Below, piece by piece: positions 1 through 8,974 of a stretch of DNA of 64,000 bases. Both the position numbers and the translations under genes were made by a program. Numbering within the stretch: position 1 is the first letter of the stretch; every line of letters starts with the position of its first letter. The DNA comes from Pelotalea chapellei (lineage in GTDB: Bacteria > Desulfobacterota > Desulfuromonadia > Geobacterales > Pseudopelobacteraceae), in the NCBI RefSeq assembly GCF_018531195.1, contig NZ_JAHDYS010000010.1, positions 1-64,000 on the forward strand. The letters are read 5' to 3'. The notes beneath the pieces were generated by a model. That model made no database searches and was not told the DNA's origin. It saw only the letters and a program-made list of their open reading frames with translations.

Positions 1-56
1 ACAACCGCCGCTGGAACGATAGTTTTTATGCTTTCACTTGACAGAGAACACGGTTG

Positions 57-124
57 CTCCGCGGGACTTTCTCCGGGGGTGACGATCTGACTATTTTTGA
101 ACAACCTGAGTATTTCAATAGCCT
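57..124 (+). repeat. Truncated relic of MITE-like repeat (copy 1)
   Basis: About 68 bp closely match the right end of the repeat at 36759-36970: the stretch with TTTCTCCGGG, then ACGATCTGACTATTTTTGAA, then CAACCTGAGTATTTCAA and AGCCT. The left part of the element is absent, so this is a one-ended relic. It has the same orientation as copy 2. It lies just upstream of the DUF445 gene and may contribute its 5' leader. Confidence 0.8.
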
Positions 125-157
125 TTTAAACTGTTCAGATAAAAATGGAGTCATCAC

Positions 158-1417
158 ATGGATAACAAAAAGCAAATGTTACGCAGAAACAAAATGATTG
201 CCACCGGATTAATGGTCGGAGCAGCAATACTTTTTGTGATTGCACGAACCCAGAAGGGGAGTGGCGCGTGGGAGTGGGTGGCTGCTTTTGCAGAAGCTGC
301 CATGGTTGGAGCACTTGCCGACTGGTTTGCTGTTGTGGCTCTTTTCAGACACCCTCTGGGTATCCCAATCCCTCACACTGCCATAATCAAAAATAAAAAA
401 GATGCCATAGCTGGGAATCTTGCAAATTTTATTCGGGACAAGTTCCTGGCTCCTGAAACTCTGGCAGGCAAACTCAAAGAATATGATCCGGCTGAGCGTC
501 TTGCTTCATATTTGATATCCGGCAACAATGCGGATGTGTTGGCTAGGGGGGCAGTCCGTATTTGTTCCGAGTCTTTGGATTTTATGGACGATGATCGTGT
601 TCAAAGGTTACTTCAAGCTGCACTGTCCAACAGGATAGAAAATTTTGATCTAGCATCTTCAGCAGCAGTTTTGATTGATACCCTCAGGAACAACAATCGC
701 CATCAAGTAGTTCTGGATGACGTGATGGCTCGATGTGCGGCATGGCTTTCAAGCCCGGAGGCCCAAGCCAAGCTGGCAGTTGCCATAGACAACCTGGTAA
801 AGAAAGAATATCCACTCCTTAGTCAATTCATACCCAACAGAGACCAGTTTTCAAAAGGAGCAGGAGAGAAGATCGTCAACAGGATCAATGAATTTGTTCA
901 GGATGTCAGTGCTGATCCTGCCCATAAGTTCAGACAGACATTTGACATTACTGTGACTGATTTTGTTGTTCGATTGAAGTCTGATCAAGTATTGCGAACC
1001 CAGATAGAGACCGTAAAGCTTGAAGCGGTGCACAATACTTTTCTTTCCGATTACGTTAAGAATCTGGCAAACGATCTAAAGGTTTGGTTGTGCAATGACC
1101 TGGAACGGCCCGATTCAAAAATTCATGGGAAGATAGCAGAGGCTATTACCGGTTTTGGAAGTACGCTGGCTAAAAATCGTGAACTGAAAGATTCCTTGAA
1201 TGAGCACCTTGAGACACTGGTTATCCGCTACGGGGATACAATGCGAACTGCCGTTGCCAAACATATTTCAGAAACAGTGCAGCAGTGGGAAACCGATGAG
1301 TATGTCAATGAAATCGAGTTGAGCATCGGCTCCGATCTGCAGTTCATACGTATGAATGGAACATTGGTTGGCGGGTTGATCGGCCTGCTGCTTCATGCAA
1401 TCGCCTTGTTGCTTTAG
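158..1417 (+). CDS. DUF445 family membrane protein
   Basis: 419 aa. One N-terminal membrane segment (about residues 14-30), the family motif ADWFAVVALFRHPLG just after it (about residues 54-68), a long helical soluble region, and a C-terminal hydrophobic anchor (about residues 400-418). This layout is that of the DUF445/YjiN family of inner-membrane proteins, whose biochemical role is not established. The ATG at 158 follows a TGGAG-like ribosome site. The gene is convergent with the lipase-maturation-factor gene. Family call confident, function unknown. Confidence 0.85.
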   Translation: MDNKKQMLRRNKMIATGLMVGAAILFVIARTQKGSGAWEWVAAFAEAAMVGALADWFAVVALFRHPLGIPIPHTAIIKNKKDAIAGNLANFIRDKFLAPETLAGKLKEYDPAERLASYLISGNNADVLARGAVRICSESLDFMDDDRVQRLLQAALSNRIENFDLASSAAVLIDTLRNNNRHQVVLDDVMARCAAWLSSPEAQAKLAVAIDNLVKKEYPLLSQFIPNRDQFSKGAGEKIVNRINEFVQDVSADPAHKFRQTFDITVTDFVVRLKSDQVLRTQIETVKLEAVHNTFLSDYVKNLANDLKVWLCNDLERPDSKIHGKIAEAITGFGSTLAKNRELKDSLNEHLETLVIRYGDTMRTAVAKHISETVQQWETDEYVNEIELSIGSDLQFIRMNGTLVGGLIGLLLHAIALLL

Positions 1418-1482
1418 AGGCCGCACATCCTTCCCACATAATTTCTGCATCAATCCTCTGTTCTTTATTCAGTTGAGTGTGC

Positions 1483-2919
1483 TTAGCTACAAGGCATGTG
1501 TGCCGAGTACACTCTCTTCAAGACCGGGCTGTCGACTGAAAGCGGTGGTAAAAACTCCCCAATCAGTTGACGTTCCCACCATTCATTCTCTCCAAAACTA
1601 TAGCTGTAATATAAACACCGGATAAACCTAGGCGGAGCGTCAGGAAACGGATTTCTTGCCAGGAGCCCGATTATCTGGCGCTCCCCCAGAAGAAGCTGTG
1701 CCACAAGGTTTATGAACCAAGGGGAAAACCCACGGGAAGGCATGGCTTCAAACCACATCAGCCAGTCGAGACGCAGGTGGTAAGGGGCGATGAATGGTGG
1801 CCGCCTAAGCGGGTTCCCCGGTTTGCCGCGAAACTCGTACTCCTTCCAGGCCGTAAGCGGGGTCACCTTCATCTCTTCCGTTCCCTCAATAATTATTTCA
1901 TAGCGATCGCGGGTGATGCTCCCGAAAGCCCCGTAGGTGTTGACGAGGTGAAACGGATCAAAGGAGGTATTCATGAGCTGTGCTTTTGAGATCAGGTTTC
2001 TGACAGGCTGCCAGCTCTTGATGACCACGAGGATCAGAAGACCCCAGATCAGGGCTTCAAAGAGCGGCGGTCTGGGCATAAGTAAAGGCGCATGCACCGG
2101 GAGATGATCTGCCAGATACGATCCATCGAGTGGGCTCAGGCAGAGGATTGCAGTCAACCAATTGAGCCAGGCGAAGTTGCCGCTCACGATGATAGAGCCC
2201 AGAAACAGCAGACAGATACAGGCTGCGATGCCGGCAACCGGCTGTGGCGCAAAAAAGAGGATCGGAAGAGCGACTTCAGCAAGATGGTTGAAGAGGACAC
2301 CTGCCTTGTGCAGCCATTGCGGTAGTCGGTGAAAGAGGCGGCTGAGAGGGTTCGGCATCGGTTGCGATTCAAAGTGATAATCGAGGCAGGTGAGATCTCG
2401 CCAGCATGGGTCCCCACGTAGTTTTATCAATCCGGCGCCAAACATTACCCGGAATGCGAGCCAGCGAAACAGCCAGATAACAACCCAGTGAGGCTCGGTG
2501 GTGGATGGGCCAAGAAAGATTGCCAAAAAGCCGCTTTCAAGTAGAAGGGATTCCCAGCCGAAGGCATAGAAGGTCTGCCCGATATTCACGTAGGAGAGGT
2601 AGATGATCCAGAGCAGGAACCAGACCAGCATTGACAGGAACGTGCCTCCTGCATCCGAAAGTCCACTTGCAGCGCACAGCGAGAGTGCTACGCCGAGAAT
2701 GGCGAATAGAAAATAGTAACGGTCCCCCTTCAGCATGTAAAAAATACTGGGTGAATTACGAAACGGAATTGCCTTAATGAAATGCCGCGCCGGAAGAAGT
2801 CCCTTGTCCCCGCACAGCGGGCGGAACTGGTTGAGTGCGACGAGGAAGGCCATCAGATAGATAAAGCCCAGACCGCGCTGAAGGAACAATCGAATGAGCC
2901 AGTAACCGTCAGCTTCCAT
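1483..2919 (-). CDS. Lipase maturation factor (LMF1)-like membrane protein
   Basis: 478 aa polytopic membrane protein. Membrane segments fill roughly residues 10-330, followed by a soluble tail rich in Trp and Tyr that carries a PPPF/PPFIAPYHLRLDW-type region. This arrangement, with the stretch AFGWESLLLESGFLAIFLGP, fits the lipase maturation factor family. In animals LMF1 is an ER protein needed for folding of secreted lipases; the bacterial members' role is not established. A possible link to the secreted alpha/beta hydrolases at 5861-7150 and 16200-17591 is speculation. The start has an AAGGGG ribosome site. Confidence 0.8.
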   Translation of the reverse strand: MEADGYWLIRLFLQRGLGFIYLMAFLVALNQFRPLCGDKGLLPARHFIKAIPFRNSPSIFYMLKGDRYYFLFAILGVALSLCAASGLSDAGGTFLSMLVWFLLWIIYLSYVNIGQTFYAFGWESLLLESGFLAIFLGPSTTEPHWVVIWLFRWLAFRVMFGAGLIKLRGDPCWRDLTCLDYHFESQPMPNPLSRLFHRLPQWLHKAGVLFNHLAEVALPILFFAPQPVAGIAACICLLFLGSIIVSGNFAWLNWLTAILCLSPLDGSYLADHLPVHAPLLMPRPPLFEALIWGLLILVVIKSWQPVRNLISKAQLMNTSFDPFHLVNTYGAFGSITRDRYEIIIEGTEEMKVTPLTAWKEYEFRGKPGNPLRRPPFIAPYHLRLDWLMWFEAMPSRGFSPWFINLVAQLLLGERQIIGLLARNPFPDAPPRFIRCLYYSYSFGENEWWERQLIGEFLPPLSVDSPVLKRVYSAHMPCS

Positions 2920-3147
2920 GGTTCACCCCTTCATTCAGGCTCCCAGATTTCTTCTAAAAGTTTATCAGGATTTTCCCAGTGGGCAGGGGGTGGGAAACAA
3001 TTTGCATCATCGTGCCACCGGCATATACTTATAAAAGAAGGTCGGGATGCGCTCCTTCCCGGATCTGAAAGAAGAGACGATGAGGCAGATGACATCAATC
3101 CACAAAGTCGCGGGTCCAAGAGTAACAGCCATCCAAGGAGGTACATC

Positions 3148-4017
3148 ATGGAAAACCAAAACTTTGAAAATCGAACGTTTGAGAACCAGATACTTGAAAA
3201 CCGAACCGCTACGACCGTCTCACATTTTCCCTCCATCAGTTGGGGCGCAATTTTTGGCGGAGTTGCCAGTGGCATTGCAGTACAGTTGGTGCTTACCGTA
3301 TTAGGCTTGGCAGCAGGGCTTTCCGCTGTTGATCCACAGTCTGCGGAGCCGGTTGGCAAGATTCCCCTGCTGGCTGGATTGTGGACCGGAATCAGCCTGA
3401 TCCTTTCTGCCTTTACCGGTGGATACATTGCCTCGAGAATGTCAGGTTACTCACGAAGGACCGATGGGGTTATGCACGGTATGGTAGCATGGGGAATCAG
3501 TACGTTGTTTTTTGCATATGCCTTGACCACCTCTGCAGGCTCCCTGATAGGTGGTGCTTTCAGCGTGGTGGGGCAGGGGGCTAAAGCGGTTGTTGGTGGT
3601 GCTGCAGCGACGGCAGGGGGGGTGGCCAGTTCCAAATCTTCCCAGAATCAGCTGGAGACGCTGTTGAAAGGTTCCGCCGGAGGTGGCGGTGAAATCAGTA
3701 AAGAATCAATGGCCGCACTTCAGCAACGTATGTCCGCGGGAGACCGCGACGGAGCAATCAACATAATGGTTAGCCGCATGGGTTTTACTGAAGACCGGGC
3801 AACACCGATTGTAGACAAAGGAATGGCACTGTTTGGATCGGCCCAGAATATGCCGCAACAAGCCAGAGATGTGGCTACTTCAGCGGTTTCAGGAGTATCA
3901 AAAGTATCTTGGGGTCTGTTCGTGGCCCTGCTTTTGTCGATGATTCTTGGGCTGTCAGGCGGTGCAATGGGGGCGCGGGCTACGGAAAGGCGCCGCCACC
4001 CACTGGCACATATATAG
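3148..4017 (+). CDS. Polytopic membrane protein of unknown function
   Basis: 289 aa. The ATG at 3148 is preceded by a strong AAGGAGG site at 3135-3141; the reading frame stays open for 122 codons upstream, but that part only overlaps the opposite-strand gene and has no comparable start. An Asn/Glu-rich N-terminus with an ENxxFENR-type repeat precedes hydrophobic segments near residues 30-52, 70-92 and 107-128. A Gly/Ala-rich, Ser-rich loop follows, and a last segment lies near 253-277. The region SWGAIFGGVASGIAVQ resembles a widespread YrzE-like membrane domain. Function unknown. Its terminator lies at 4044-4086. Confidence 0.7.
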   Translation: MENQNFENRTFENQILENRTATTVSHFPSISWGAIFGGVASGIAVQLVLTVLGLAAGLSAVDPQSAEPVGKIPLLAGLWTGISLILSAFTGGYIASRMSGYSRRTDGVMHGMVAWGISTLFFAYALTTSAGSLIGGAFSVVGQGAKAVVGGAAATAGGVASSKSSQNQLETLLKGSAGGGGEISKESMAALQQRMSAGDRDGAINIMVSRMGFTEDRATPIVDKGMALFGSAQNMPQQARDVATSAVSGVSKVSWGLFVALLLSMILGLSGGAMGARATERRRHPLAHI

Positions 4018-4043
4018 ACATTCGCTTCACATAAAACACTTGA

Positions 4044-4086
4044 AGACCTGTCGCTGCTCTGATGACAACGACAGGTCTTTTTTTTT
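4044..4086 (+). terminator. Rho-independent terminator
   Basis: Perfect 10-bp arms AGACCTGTCG and CGACAGGTCT followed by eight or nine T residues. It stands 27 bp after the stop of the membrane protein gene ending at 4017. Confidence 0.9.
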
Positions 4087-4376
4087 GCAACTACTTCAAG
4101 GAAAATGGCTTCAGGGTTCATGAGGAATAACCGGCGAATAAATACCTATTAACCTAGGAATAGTATACAATGATTCATATGATTAATTTTGTCCCGATCT
4201 TGCCAGACAGTCCGCATTACTTTAGCTTTCCATTTATCTCCCTTCACTTCAATCCGTTGAAAACCTGTTTTCCCCAGATGTTATGCAGGTTCCGAAAGTA
4301 CAGTGGAAAGTGTTGCCGGTTGGCCGTGTAAAGAGAAGCCCGAAGTTTATTAGCAACAACCAGATAAGGAGAGAAA

Positions 4377-4634
4377 ATGATTATCAAACGCGGTAGTGTT
4401 GTAAGTCACACAGGAGCGCAGGAGTGGGGCTCTGGCAAGGTAGTGGAAGTGACTCCTGTGAAGGCGACGATACAATTCAGTGATGGAATCATCAGAAAAA
4501 TAGCCGCTTCCCATTACACCGTCCTGCAGTCGGCTGATCCGGTTTCTTTCGTGTCGGCTCCCGATAAGATTCCGGTAGTCAAGGCTCGCTCGACTGTTAA
4601 AAAATTGAAAAAGGTGAAACAGCCGGTAGTCTGA
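4377..4634 (+). CDS. DUF3553-like small basic protein
   Basis: 85 aa, with an AAGGAGAGAAA site just before the ATG. The N-terminal half has the pattern GSVVSHTGAQEWGSGKVVEV and a following beta-rich stretch, which matches DUF3553 (a small beta-barrel-like domain, often fused to or encoded near helicases). The C-terminus is a Lys-rich tail, suggesting nucleic-acid contact; this is inference. The 289 bp before it hold no recognisable gene. Confidence 0.65.
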   Translation: MIIKRGSVVSHTGAQEWGSGKVVEVTPVKATIQFSDGIIRKIAASHYTVLQSADPVSFVSAPDKIPVVKARSTVKKLKKVKQPVV

Positions 4635-4651
4635 TGAGCGGTTCATCGCTT

Positions 4652-4689
4652 TGATCCCCCTGCGAAAGCAGGATTTTGCAGGGGGATCA
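4652..4689. terminator. Hairpin between convergent genes
   Basis: Twelve-base perfect inverted repeat TGATCCCCCTGC / GCAGGGGGATCA. It sits between the DUF3553 gene (plus) and the small lipoprotein genes (minus). There is no long T tract on either side, so it may be a bidirectional terminator or an mRNA 3'-end stabiliser. Confidence 0.6.
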
Positions 4690-4721
4690 AGCAGCCTCAG
4701 CCGCCTCGTATTGATTCGATC

Positions 4722-4805
4722 CTAAGATTGCCTGTAGGTGGACGGGATGCAGCCACAGAAAAGGAAAAGGCCGGTGAGAAGCGTTAGTGACAGAGCGTAT
4801 CTCAT
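4722..4805 (-). CDS. Candidate 27-aa micro-lipoprotein
   Basis: A 27-codon frame starts with an ATG that overlaps the TGA of the upstream lipoprotein gene (ATGA, 4802-4805). The peptide begins MRY, has a 13-residue hydrophobic core, then a lipobox-like LFCGC, and ends in IPSTYRQS. This is the layout of a very short lipoprotein, similar in size class to entericidins and lysis lipoproteins. Translational coupling and the signal-peptide character support it, but there is no independent ribosome site and no family recognised. Function unknown. Confidence 0.4.
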   Translation of the reverse strand: MRYALSLTLLTGLFLFCGCIPSTYRQS

Positions 4806-5014
4806 TTAGCAGATTCTTTGACTTTTTTCCCCGCTTCTTCAATCTTATTCCCTGCTTTTTCCGCCGACTCTTTTATCTTTTTACCTGCACTATTCGTAGC
4901 CTCATCAATATTCCTTCCCGCACGCTCGGCAGCACCTTCCTTTTTGCAGGCAACGCAGGAAATGACGATCATTGCACTACACAAAATCACTAAAGCTTTT
5001 CTTGAAACAGACAT
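4802..5014 (-). CDS. Small Lys/Glu-rich lipoprotein, entericidin-like
   Basis: 70 aa. The start at 5014 has a clear AAAGGAG site. A frame continues upstream to 5203 but antisense to mlaA's 3' end and without a start signal. Residues 1-22 form a lipoprotein signal with cleavage before Cys in VISCVACKK. The mature part is charged and repeats an A-G-KKI/KIEE-like heptad (GKKIKESAEKAGNKIEEAGK), resembling late-embryogenesis-abundant or entericidin-like helical lipoproteins. It follows mlaA by 55 bp on the same strand and is probably co-transcribed. Confidence 0.75.
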   Translation of the reverse strand: MSVSRKALVILCSAMIVISCVACKKEGAAERAGRNIDEATNSAGKKIKESAEKAGNKIEEAGKKVKESAK

Positions 5015-5069
5015 GATGTAACTCCTTTGGATGTGTTTATGGTTTTTCTGCATGCTGTGCCCATTCCGG

Positions 5070-5864
5070 TTATTCGGAAGGGGCGTCGGGGTTCCTGGCA
5101 GATTCAAGTTCCCGCTTCTGGTGGTAAAAAAAACGGACCATGTAGTATTCGAACGGGTAGCCGCTCTCGAAGTAGCGGAAACTCTGCCGGTGCCGCATGT
5201 CAACCGCCTCCAGGGATGTCACTCCCGTGGAGATCTCAAAGCTGTGACCGGTACCTGAAAACGGAGCGGCCGCGGTGTAGATTCCGTAAGTTATGCCGGT
5301 GTCTACAGCCAGTCCGCTGGTGTCGCGCACGGATGAAGGGCCGAAGAGGGGCAGGACCAGATAGGGACCGGAGCCGGCACCCCAATAGCCCAGGGTCTTG
5401 CCGAAGTCCTGGACGTGCCGGTCCAGACCGAAGCGGGTGGCAGGATCGAATAAACCGCCTATGCCGATGGTACTGTTCGTCACAAAGCGCCCCAGGGTTG
5501 TCAGGGATTCTTTTCCCTTGAGTTGGAAAAGACTGTTGGAAAGGTTACGAATCTCGGAGAGGTTGTTGTAAAACCCGGAGACCCGGTCCTGAACGAAAAC
5601 AGGAGTAATCTCTTCATAGCCTTGTACCACCGGAAGGAATACGTATGAGTCGAAGTAATAGTTGAAGCGATAGATACTCCGGTTGAATCCTTCCCAGGGA
5701 TCGTATACTTCGGCGAAACGCTGGTCCTTGAACTCCTCAATGGTATGCATGGGAGGAACTTCCGATAAGGTAGCGGAGGTAGTAATGGCGCAGCCCCCGG
5801 AAAGAAGTGCAAGGGACAGGAAACAGGTCGCCAGAGAAATTCTGATCACATTGCATCGAGTCAT
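5070..5864 (-). CDS. mlaA: MlaA/VacJ outer-membrane lipoprotein
   Basis: 264 aa. Lipoprotein signal (lipobox LSGGC, Cys about residue 25). The mature domain has the hallmark DPWEGFNRSIYRFNYYFDSY, then an NNLSEIRNL segment and FGRFVTNSTIGIGGLFDPA-like motifs typical of MlaA. MlaA sits in the outer membrane and removes misplaced phospholipids from the outer leaflet, passing them to MlaC/MlaFEDB. No other mla gene is in the window. The start overlaps the stop of the upstream hydrolase by 4 bp, so the pair is translationally coupled, an arrangement that hints at a joint lipid-related role. Confidence 0.93.
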   Translation of the reverse strand: MTRCNVIRISLATCFLSLALLSGGCAITTSATLSEVPPMHTIEEFKDQRFAEVYDPWEGFNRSIYRFNYYFDSYVFLPVVQGYEEITPVFVQDRVSGFYNNLSEIRNLSNSLFQLKGKESLTTLGRFVTNSTIGIGGLFDPATRFGLDRHVQDFGKTLGYWGAGSGPYLVLPLFGPSSVRDTSGLAVDTGITYGIYTAAAPFSGTGHSFEISTGVTSLEAVDMRHRQSFRYFESGYPFEYYMVRFFYHQKRELESARNPDAPSE

Positions 5865-7150
5865 GGTGTGCCCCCTGCTGTGTTGAAGAAACCGACCATA
5901 TGAGCCAGGTTATCCTTATACTCCAGATTGCCGAGATGTCCGCCGCGGGGATAGACCTTGGCCCTGGCTCCAAACAATTGCTTTAGATATTCAAGCTCAT
6001 CCGGCGCCAGAATGAAGTCGTTTTCGTTTGTCATCACCCCGATTTTGGGTGAGGCGCTGAGGTAGTCATTGATGCTTTTGAGACTTTCAGAAGCGATCAG
6101 CGCTTGCTTTGTGAGTCCCGGCCTCTTCTGCTGGAAGTAGGGATAAAAGTATTCATTGAAGTAATCGAAGAAACTCAAATGACTGGAAACCAGGAAATAG
6201 TTGAAGATGGAATCGGTCGCCTTGAGCACCCTGTTCTTCGGCACCACATAGCCTCCCCCGGTCATAACGTCGGAAGAGAAGATCATGCCGGCCAGATTGA
6301 TGCGATAGGCAAGCGCGATCAGCCCTCCGGTCTCTTCTTTCGAGAAAAGTTTTTCTTCATAGATGGAGTAGATGAAGTCGTCGTTGATGCCGATGAAGTT
6401 GCCGTAGCGATAATGGTTGGCAAATTTGTCCAGCATCTTGTTAAAGAAAACTCCCTCCTTTTTAGCGCCCCCGGGGATGTTCTTCAACAGCCCTTCTATC
6501 CGGGTAATCGAGTTGTACAGGCTCACCGAAGGGTTGATCATCAGGACTTTACGGAAATTGAAGCTCTTACGTTCCTCGTCCAGTTTGGCCACGAAGGCGG
6601 CCTGGGTGCCTCCCAGGCTGTAGCCGCAGAGGTTGAAATCGGATACTTCGATATCTCCCTTGACCTTGTCCCAGGCACTTTCCATTGCGCGGTAAAGGTC
6701 CTCGGTATCCTCGGTAAGGTCTCCGGGAACGCGACTTTGGGATGCAGAGATAACAAAGTTGGCGTTGGAAGGAGAAGGGAGTGTGATGACGTGGTAACCG
6801 GCCTTATAGAAGGCTTTCATCATGGTAACAATTTTGGAGGACTGACCGCTGGAACCGGCCCCGGCGATCAGGAAGATCAGCGGGGCTTTCTTTTTCTGGT
6901 AGGCAAAATTGCAGAGCAACCCCTGGTCATAAAAGAAGATCGGAGGCTTCTCGCGCTCGGGTAGGACATCAAGCACAAGCTGCTTCATGCGTATCTCAGA
7001 GGGGAGTTCCCCCATGAGTGCAGTTGGTGTTCCGAGGATGGTAGCCTCATAAGAGCCAGGAATCGGGTAGTCGTAGCCCTTATCCTCCGCAAAGCTTGAG
7101 ACAGGAAGTAGAAGAAGGCAGATCGTGATTAGTAATCTCAGCTGTTTCAT
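5861..7150 (-). CDS. Secreted alpha/beta-hydrolase, coupled to mlaA
   Basis: 429 aa. N-terminal signal peptide of about 21 residues ending SSFA. The alpha/beta-hydrolase core shows the nucleophile elbow GYSLGG (about residue 175), an early oxyanion-type segment LIFLIAGAGSSG, and a late His in RGGHLGNL. It probably acts as a periplasmic esterase or lipase. Overlap with mlaA by ATGA suggests work on lipids displaced into or removed from the outer membrane; this is inference. Substrate not predictable from sequence. Confidence 0.75.
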   Translation of the reverse strand: MKQLRLLITICLLLLPVSSFAEDKGYDYPIPGSYEATILGTPTALMGELPSEIRMKQLVLDVLPEREKPPIFFYDQGLLCNFAYQKKKAPLIFLIAGAGSSGQSSKIVTMMKAFYKAGYHVITLPSPSNANFVISASQSRVPGDLTEDTEDLYRAMESAWDKVKGDIEVSDFNLCGYSLGGTQAAFVAKLDEERKSFNFRKVLMINPSVSLYNSITRIEGLLKNIPGGAKKEGVFFNKMLDKFANHYRYGNFIGINDDFIYSIYEEKLFSKEETGGLIALAYRINLAGMIFSSDVMTGGGYVVPKNRVLKATDSIFNYFLVSSHLSFFDYFNEYFYPYFQQKRPGLTKQALIASESLKSINDYLSASPKIGVMTNENDFILAPDELEYLKQLFGARAKVYPRGGHLGNLEYKDNLAHMVGFFNTAGGTP

Positions 7151-7240
7151 GCGTTAGCTCCATTTTTCTCGTTCGGGTTCATCTGTCGCTACAGAGCCTC
7201 AACTGTAACCTTCGGAGGCGGAACCCGGTTTTTTGTCGTT

Positions 7241-8830
7241 CTACTTCTCGAAGCTGGGACGAATGGCCTTGAAAAAAGCATTTTTGATCAGTTCAACAGT
7301 AATCTGCCAGGTGCTTGTCTCCGGGTTTTTCAGTGATCCCGAAATATCGGCTTTGGTGGCTACCTGCTGCCGCGGCCTGTTTTCCAGAAGCTGCGCAACT
7401 CCGCCGACCATCAACTCGTACGCCTGGCCGGAGATGCTCTTGCCTTTGTCCTGACGTCTGTCATACACGTTCATATCTTTGAAAAACGGTTTGAAATACC
7501 CGCTGATTTTTTCGTTTTTAATGTTCAGTTCCGAAATCAGAGAGAAGGTTCCCCTGGAGACATCGAAATTGCCATATGCTCGCAAAAAGTCATTCATCTG
7601 AACCAGACTGGTAGTATCCACTTTGATATGGAGGTCAAGGTCAGGCCCGTTGTTTTCCGGTCTAAACTCCCCGGACACTGTGGTACTACCGCTTCCCATA
7701 AACTTTCCCTGCAGCAGCGCTTTGGAGGATCCTTGCGAAAACTGGTTTGAAAAATTGCTGAGACGGAAATTGGCGTCGGAAAGGAAAATGCGGTAGTTTT
7801 TACCGACAGCGTTATTCACTATGCCCAGGTTGCACCCGGTCAGGTTCAACTGATCGGCGCTGATAAGCACGCCCGGTTTATTGCTGAGTTTGCTGGCCGC
7901 CTTTCCAACCACGACGGCTTTTTTTAACTCAGCGCCAGCTGTTTTTTTCGAATGTATATAATCGAGCTTCATCCCCTGGATAGTCAGTATGTCCAGATGG
8001 GCCACTTTCACTTTCGGTGCGTATTCCACATTTCCGGATGCACCTAATACCCCGCCGCTAATGGAAAGATTGGAGCGGGCAATTACCGGCCGGAAATAGT
8101 CAACCGGAACATTTTCCAATTTCAGATGAGCTTTGACCCCTGGTATCGGTTCAGCAAGAAAATTTGCCTTGCCGTCGATGGTACCGTGCCCGGTGTCGAA
8201 GATAGAAGTATCGAGGTGAAAAGATGAGGGGTACACCTTGTCAGGCAAATGGATGTTACGGATGTTACTTGCTTGAAGATTCATGTGACTCAGGACAAGA
8301 GGTCTCTTGGGATCCTGGTCGATGTAGGTGATACTCCCCTCATTCACCCTCAGGGAGTTGATCTTAAGGGGATAGATATCTTCTACCGCCTGCTGCCAGC
8401 CTCGCTCTCTTATCGAAACCTTATTGGCTGCTTCGTTTTGCAGTTGCTTCAGGTTTATGTGGAGGTTTGGCTCTTTCAGAACGAACTCGGCGAACAACTT
8501 GCCAGAGAAAATCTCGCGCCAGTGGATGCGTGCCTTTATAGAAGGAAAATAGGCCAGTGGAGGATCAGGATGCGCCTGCTGCCGGACAGTAAGCCCTTTC
8601 AGGGTGAGAGAGAGGTCAATCAAGCGGATGTGCAGGCCTGGAAGAGTAACGGAATAACCCTTCAGGTCGCGATTGATTTTCTTTTCAATAGTACTGCGCA
8701 GCGGTCCATCGAGAAAAAAAGGCGCCAGGAAGAGGATGAGCGCAACTGCTGCACCTATCCCTGCCAACCAGAACAATGGTCGTGGAATCTGCCGTTTTCT
8801 GAGAAGCTTGCTTTCTGATTGCTCAACCAT
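7241..8830 (-). CDS. DUF748/AsmA-like envelope protein
   Basis: 529 aa. One N-terminal membrane anchor (about residues 20-40) and a long beta-rich periplasmic part. The early stretch LRSTIEKKINRDLKGYSVTLPG, followed by repeated VRQQ/HINLKQLQ-like strands, is typical of DUF748 proteins in the AsmA/YhdP superfamily. Such proteins are proposed to bridge the periplasm and carry lipids. It is the first gene of a same-strand run with the hydrolase and mlaA, 90 bp upstream of the hydrolase, consistent with an envelope-lipid theme. Confidence 0.75.
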   Translation of the reverse strand: MVEQSESKLLRKRQIPRPLFWLAGIGAAVALILFLAPFFLDGPLRSTIEKKINRDLKGYSVTLPGLHIRLIDLSLTLKGLTVRQQAHPDPPLAYFPSIKARIHWREIFSGKLFAEFVLKEPNLHINLKQLQNEAANKVSIRERGWQQAVEDIYPLKINSLRVNEGSITYIDQDPKRPLVLSHMNLQASNIRNIHLPDKVYPSSFHLDTSIFDTGHGTIDGKANFLAEPIPGVKAHLKLENVPVDYFRPVIARSNLSISGGVLGASGNVEYAPKVKVAHLDILTIQGMKLDYIHSKKTAGAELKKAVVVGKAASKLSNKPGVLISADQLNLTGCNLGIVNNAVGKNYRIFLSDANFRLSNFSNQFSQGSSKALLQGKFMGSGSTTVSGEFRPENNGPDLDLHIKVDTTSLVQMNDFLRAYGNFDVSRGTFSLISELNIKNEKISGYFKPFFKDMNVYDRRQDKGKSISGQAYELMVGGVAQLLENRPRQQVATKADISGSLKNPETSTWQITVELIKNAFFKAIRPSFEK

Positions 8831-8897
8831 GCTATCTCCAGGACCATAGATGCATCCGGCTTTGACTTTGGTGCAATTTCAACAGAGGGATAACGAC

Positions 8898-8955
8898 AGC
8901 GTGGTGCAGAGCGGTACCAGACTGAATCGGTACCACTGCTGCACCACGCTTTTTC
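8898..8955. terminator. Long interrupted hairpin
   Basis: Outer arms AGCGTGGTGCAG / CTGCACCACGCT, inner arms CGGTACC-containing GGTACC / GGTACC. Five T residues follow on the plus strand. It stands between the minus-strand gene ending at 8975 and the start of the DUF748 gene, so it probably ends the minus transcript even though the T run is on the other side. Confidence 0.6.
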
Positions 8956-8974
8956 AATGATCTGGGTTTTTTAG

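Noticed and set aside
2782-3147. N-terminal extension of the membrane protein gene at 3148
   Set aside because: It overlaps the opposite-strand LMF gene and lacks a ribosome site, while 3148 has AAGGAGG.
4178-4332. About 50-codon frame in the gap before the DUF3553 gene
   Set aside because: No ribosome site and no recognisable features.
6104-6964. 286-aa plus-strand frame
   Set aside because: Shadow of the alpha/beta-hydrolase gene, which has signal peptide, GYSLGG elbow and coupling to mlaA.
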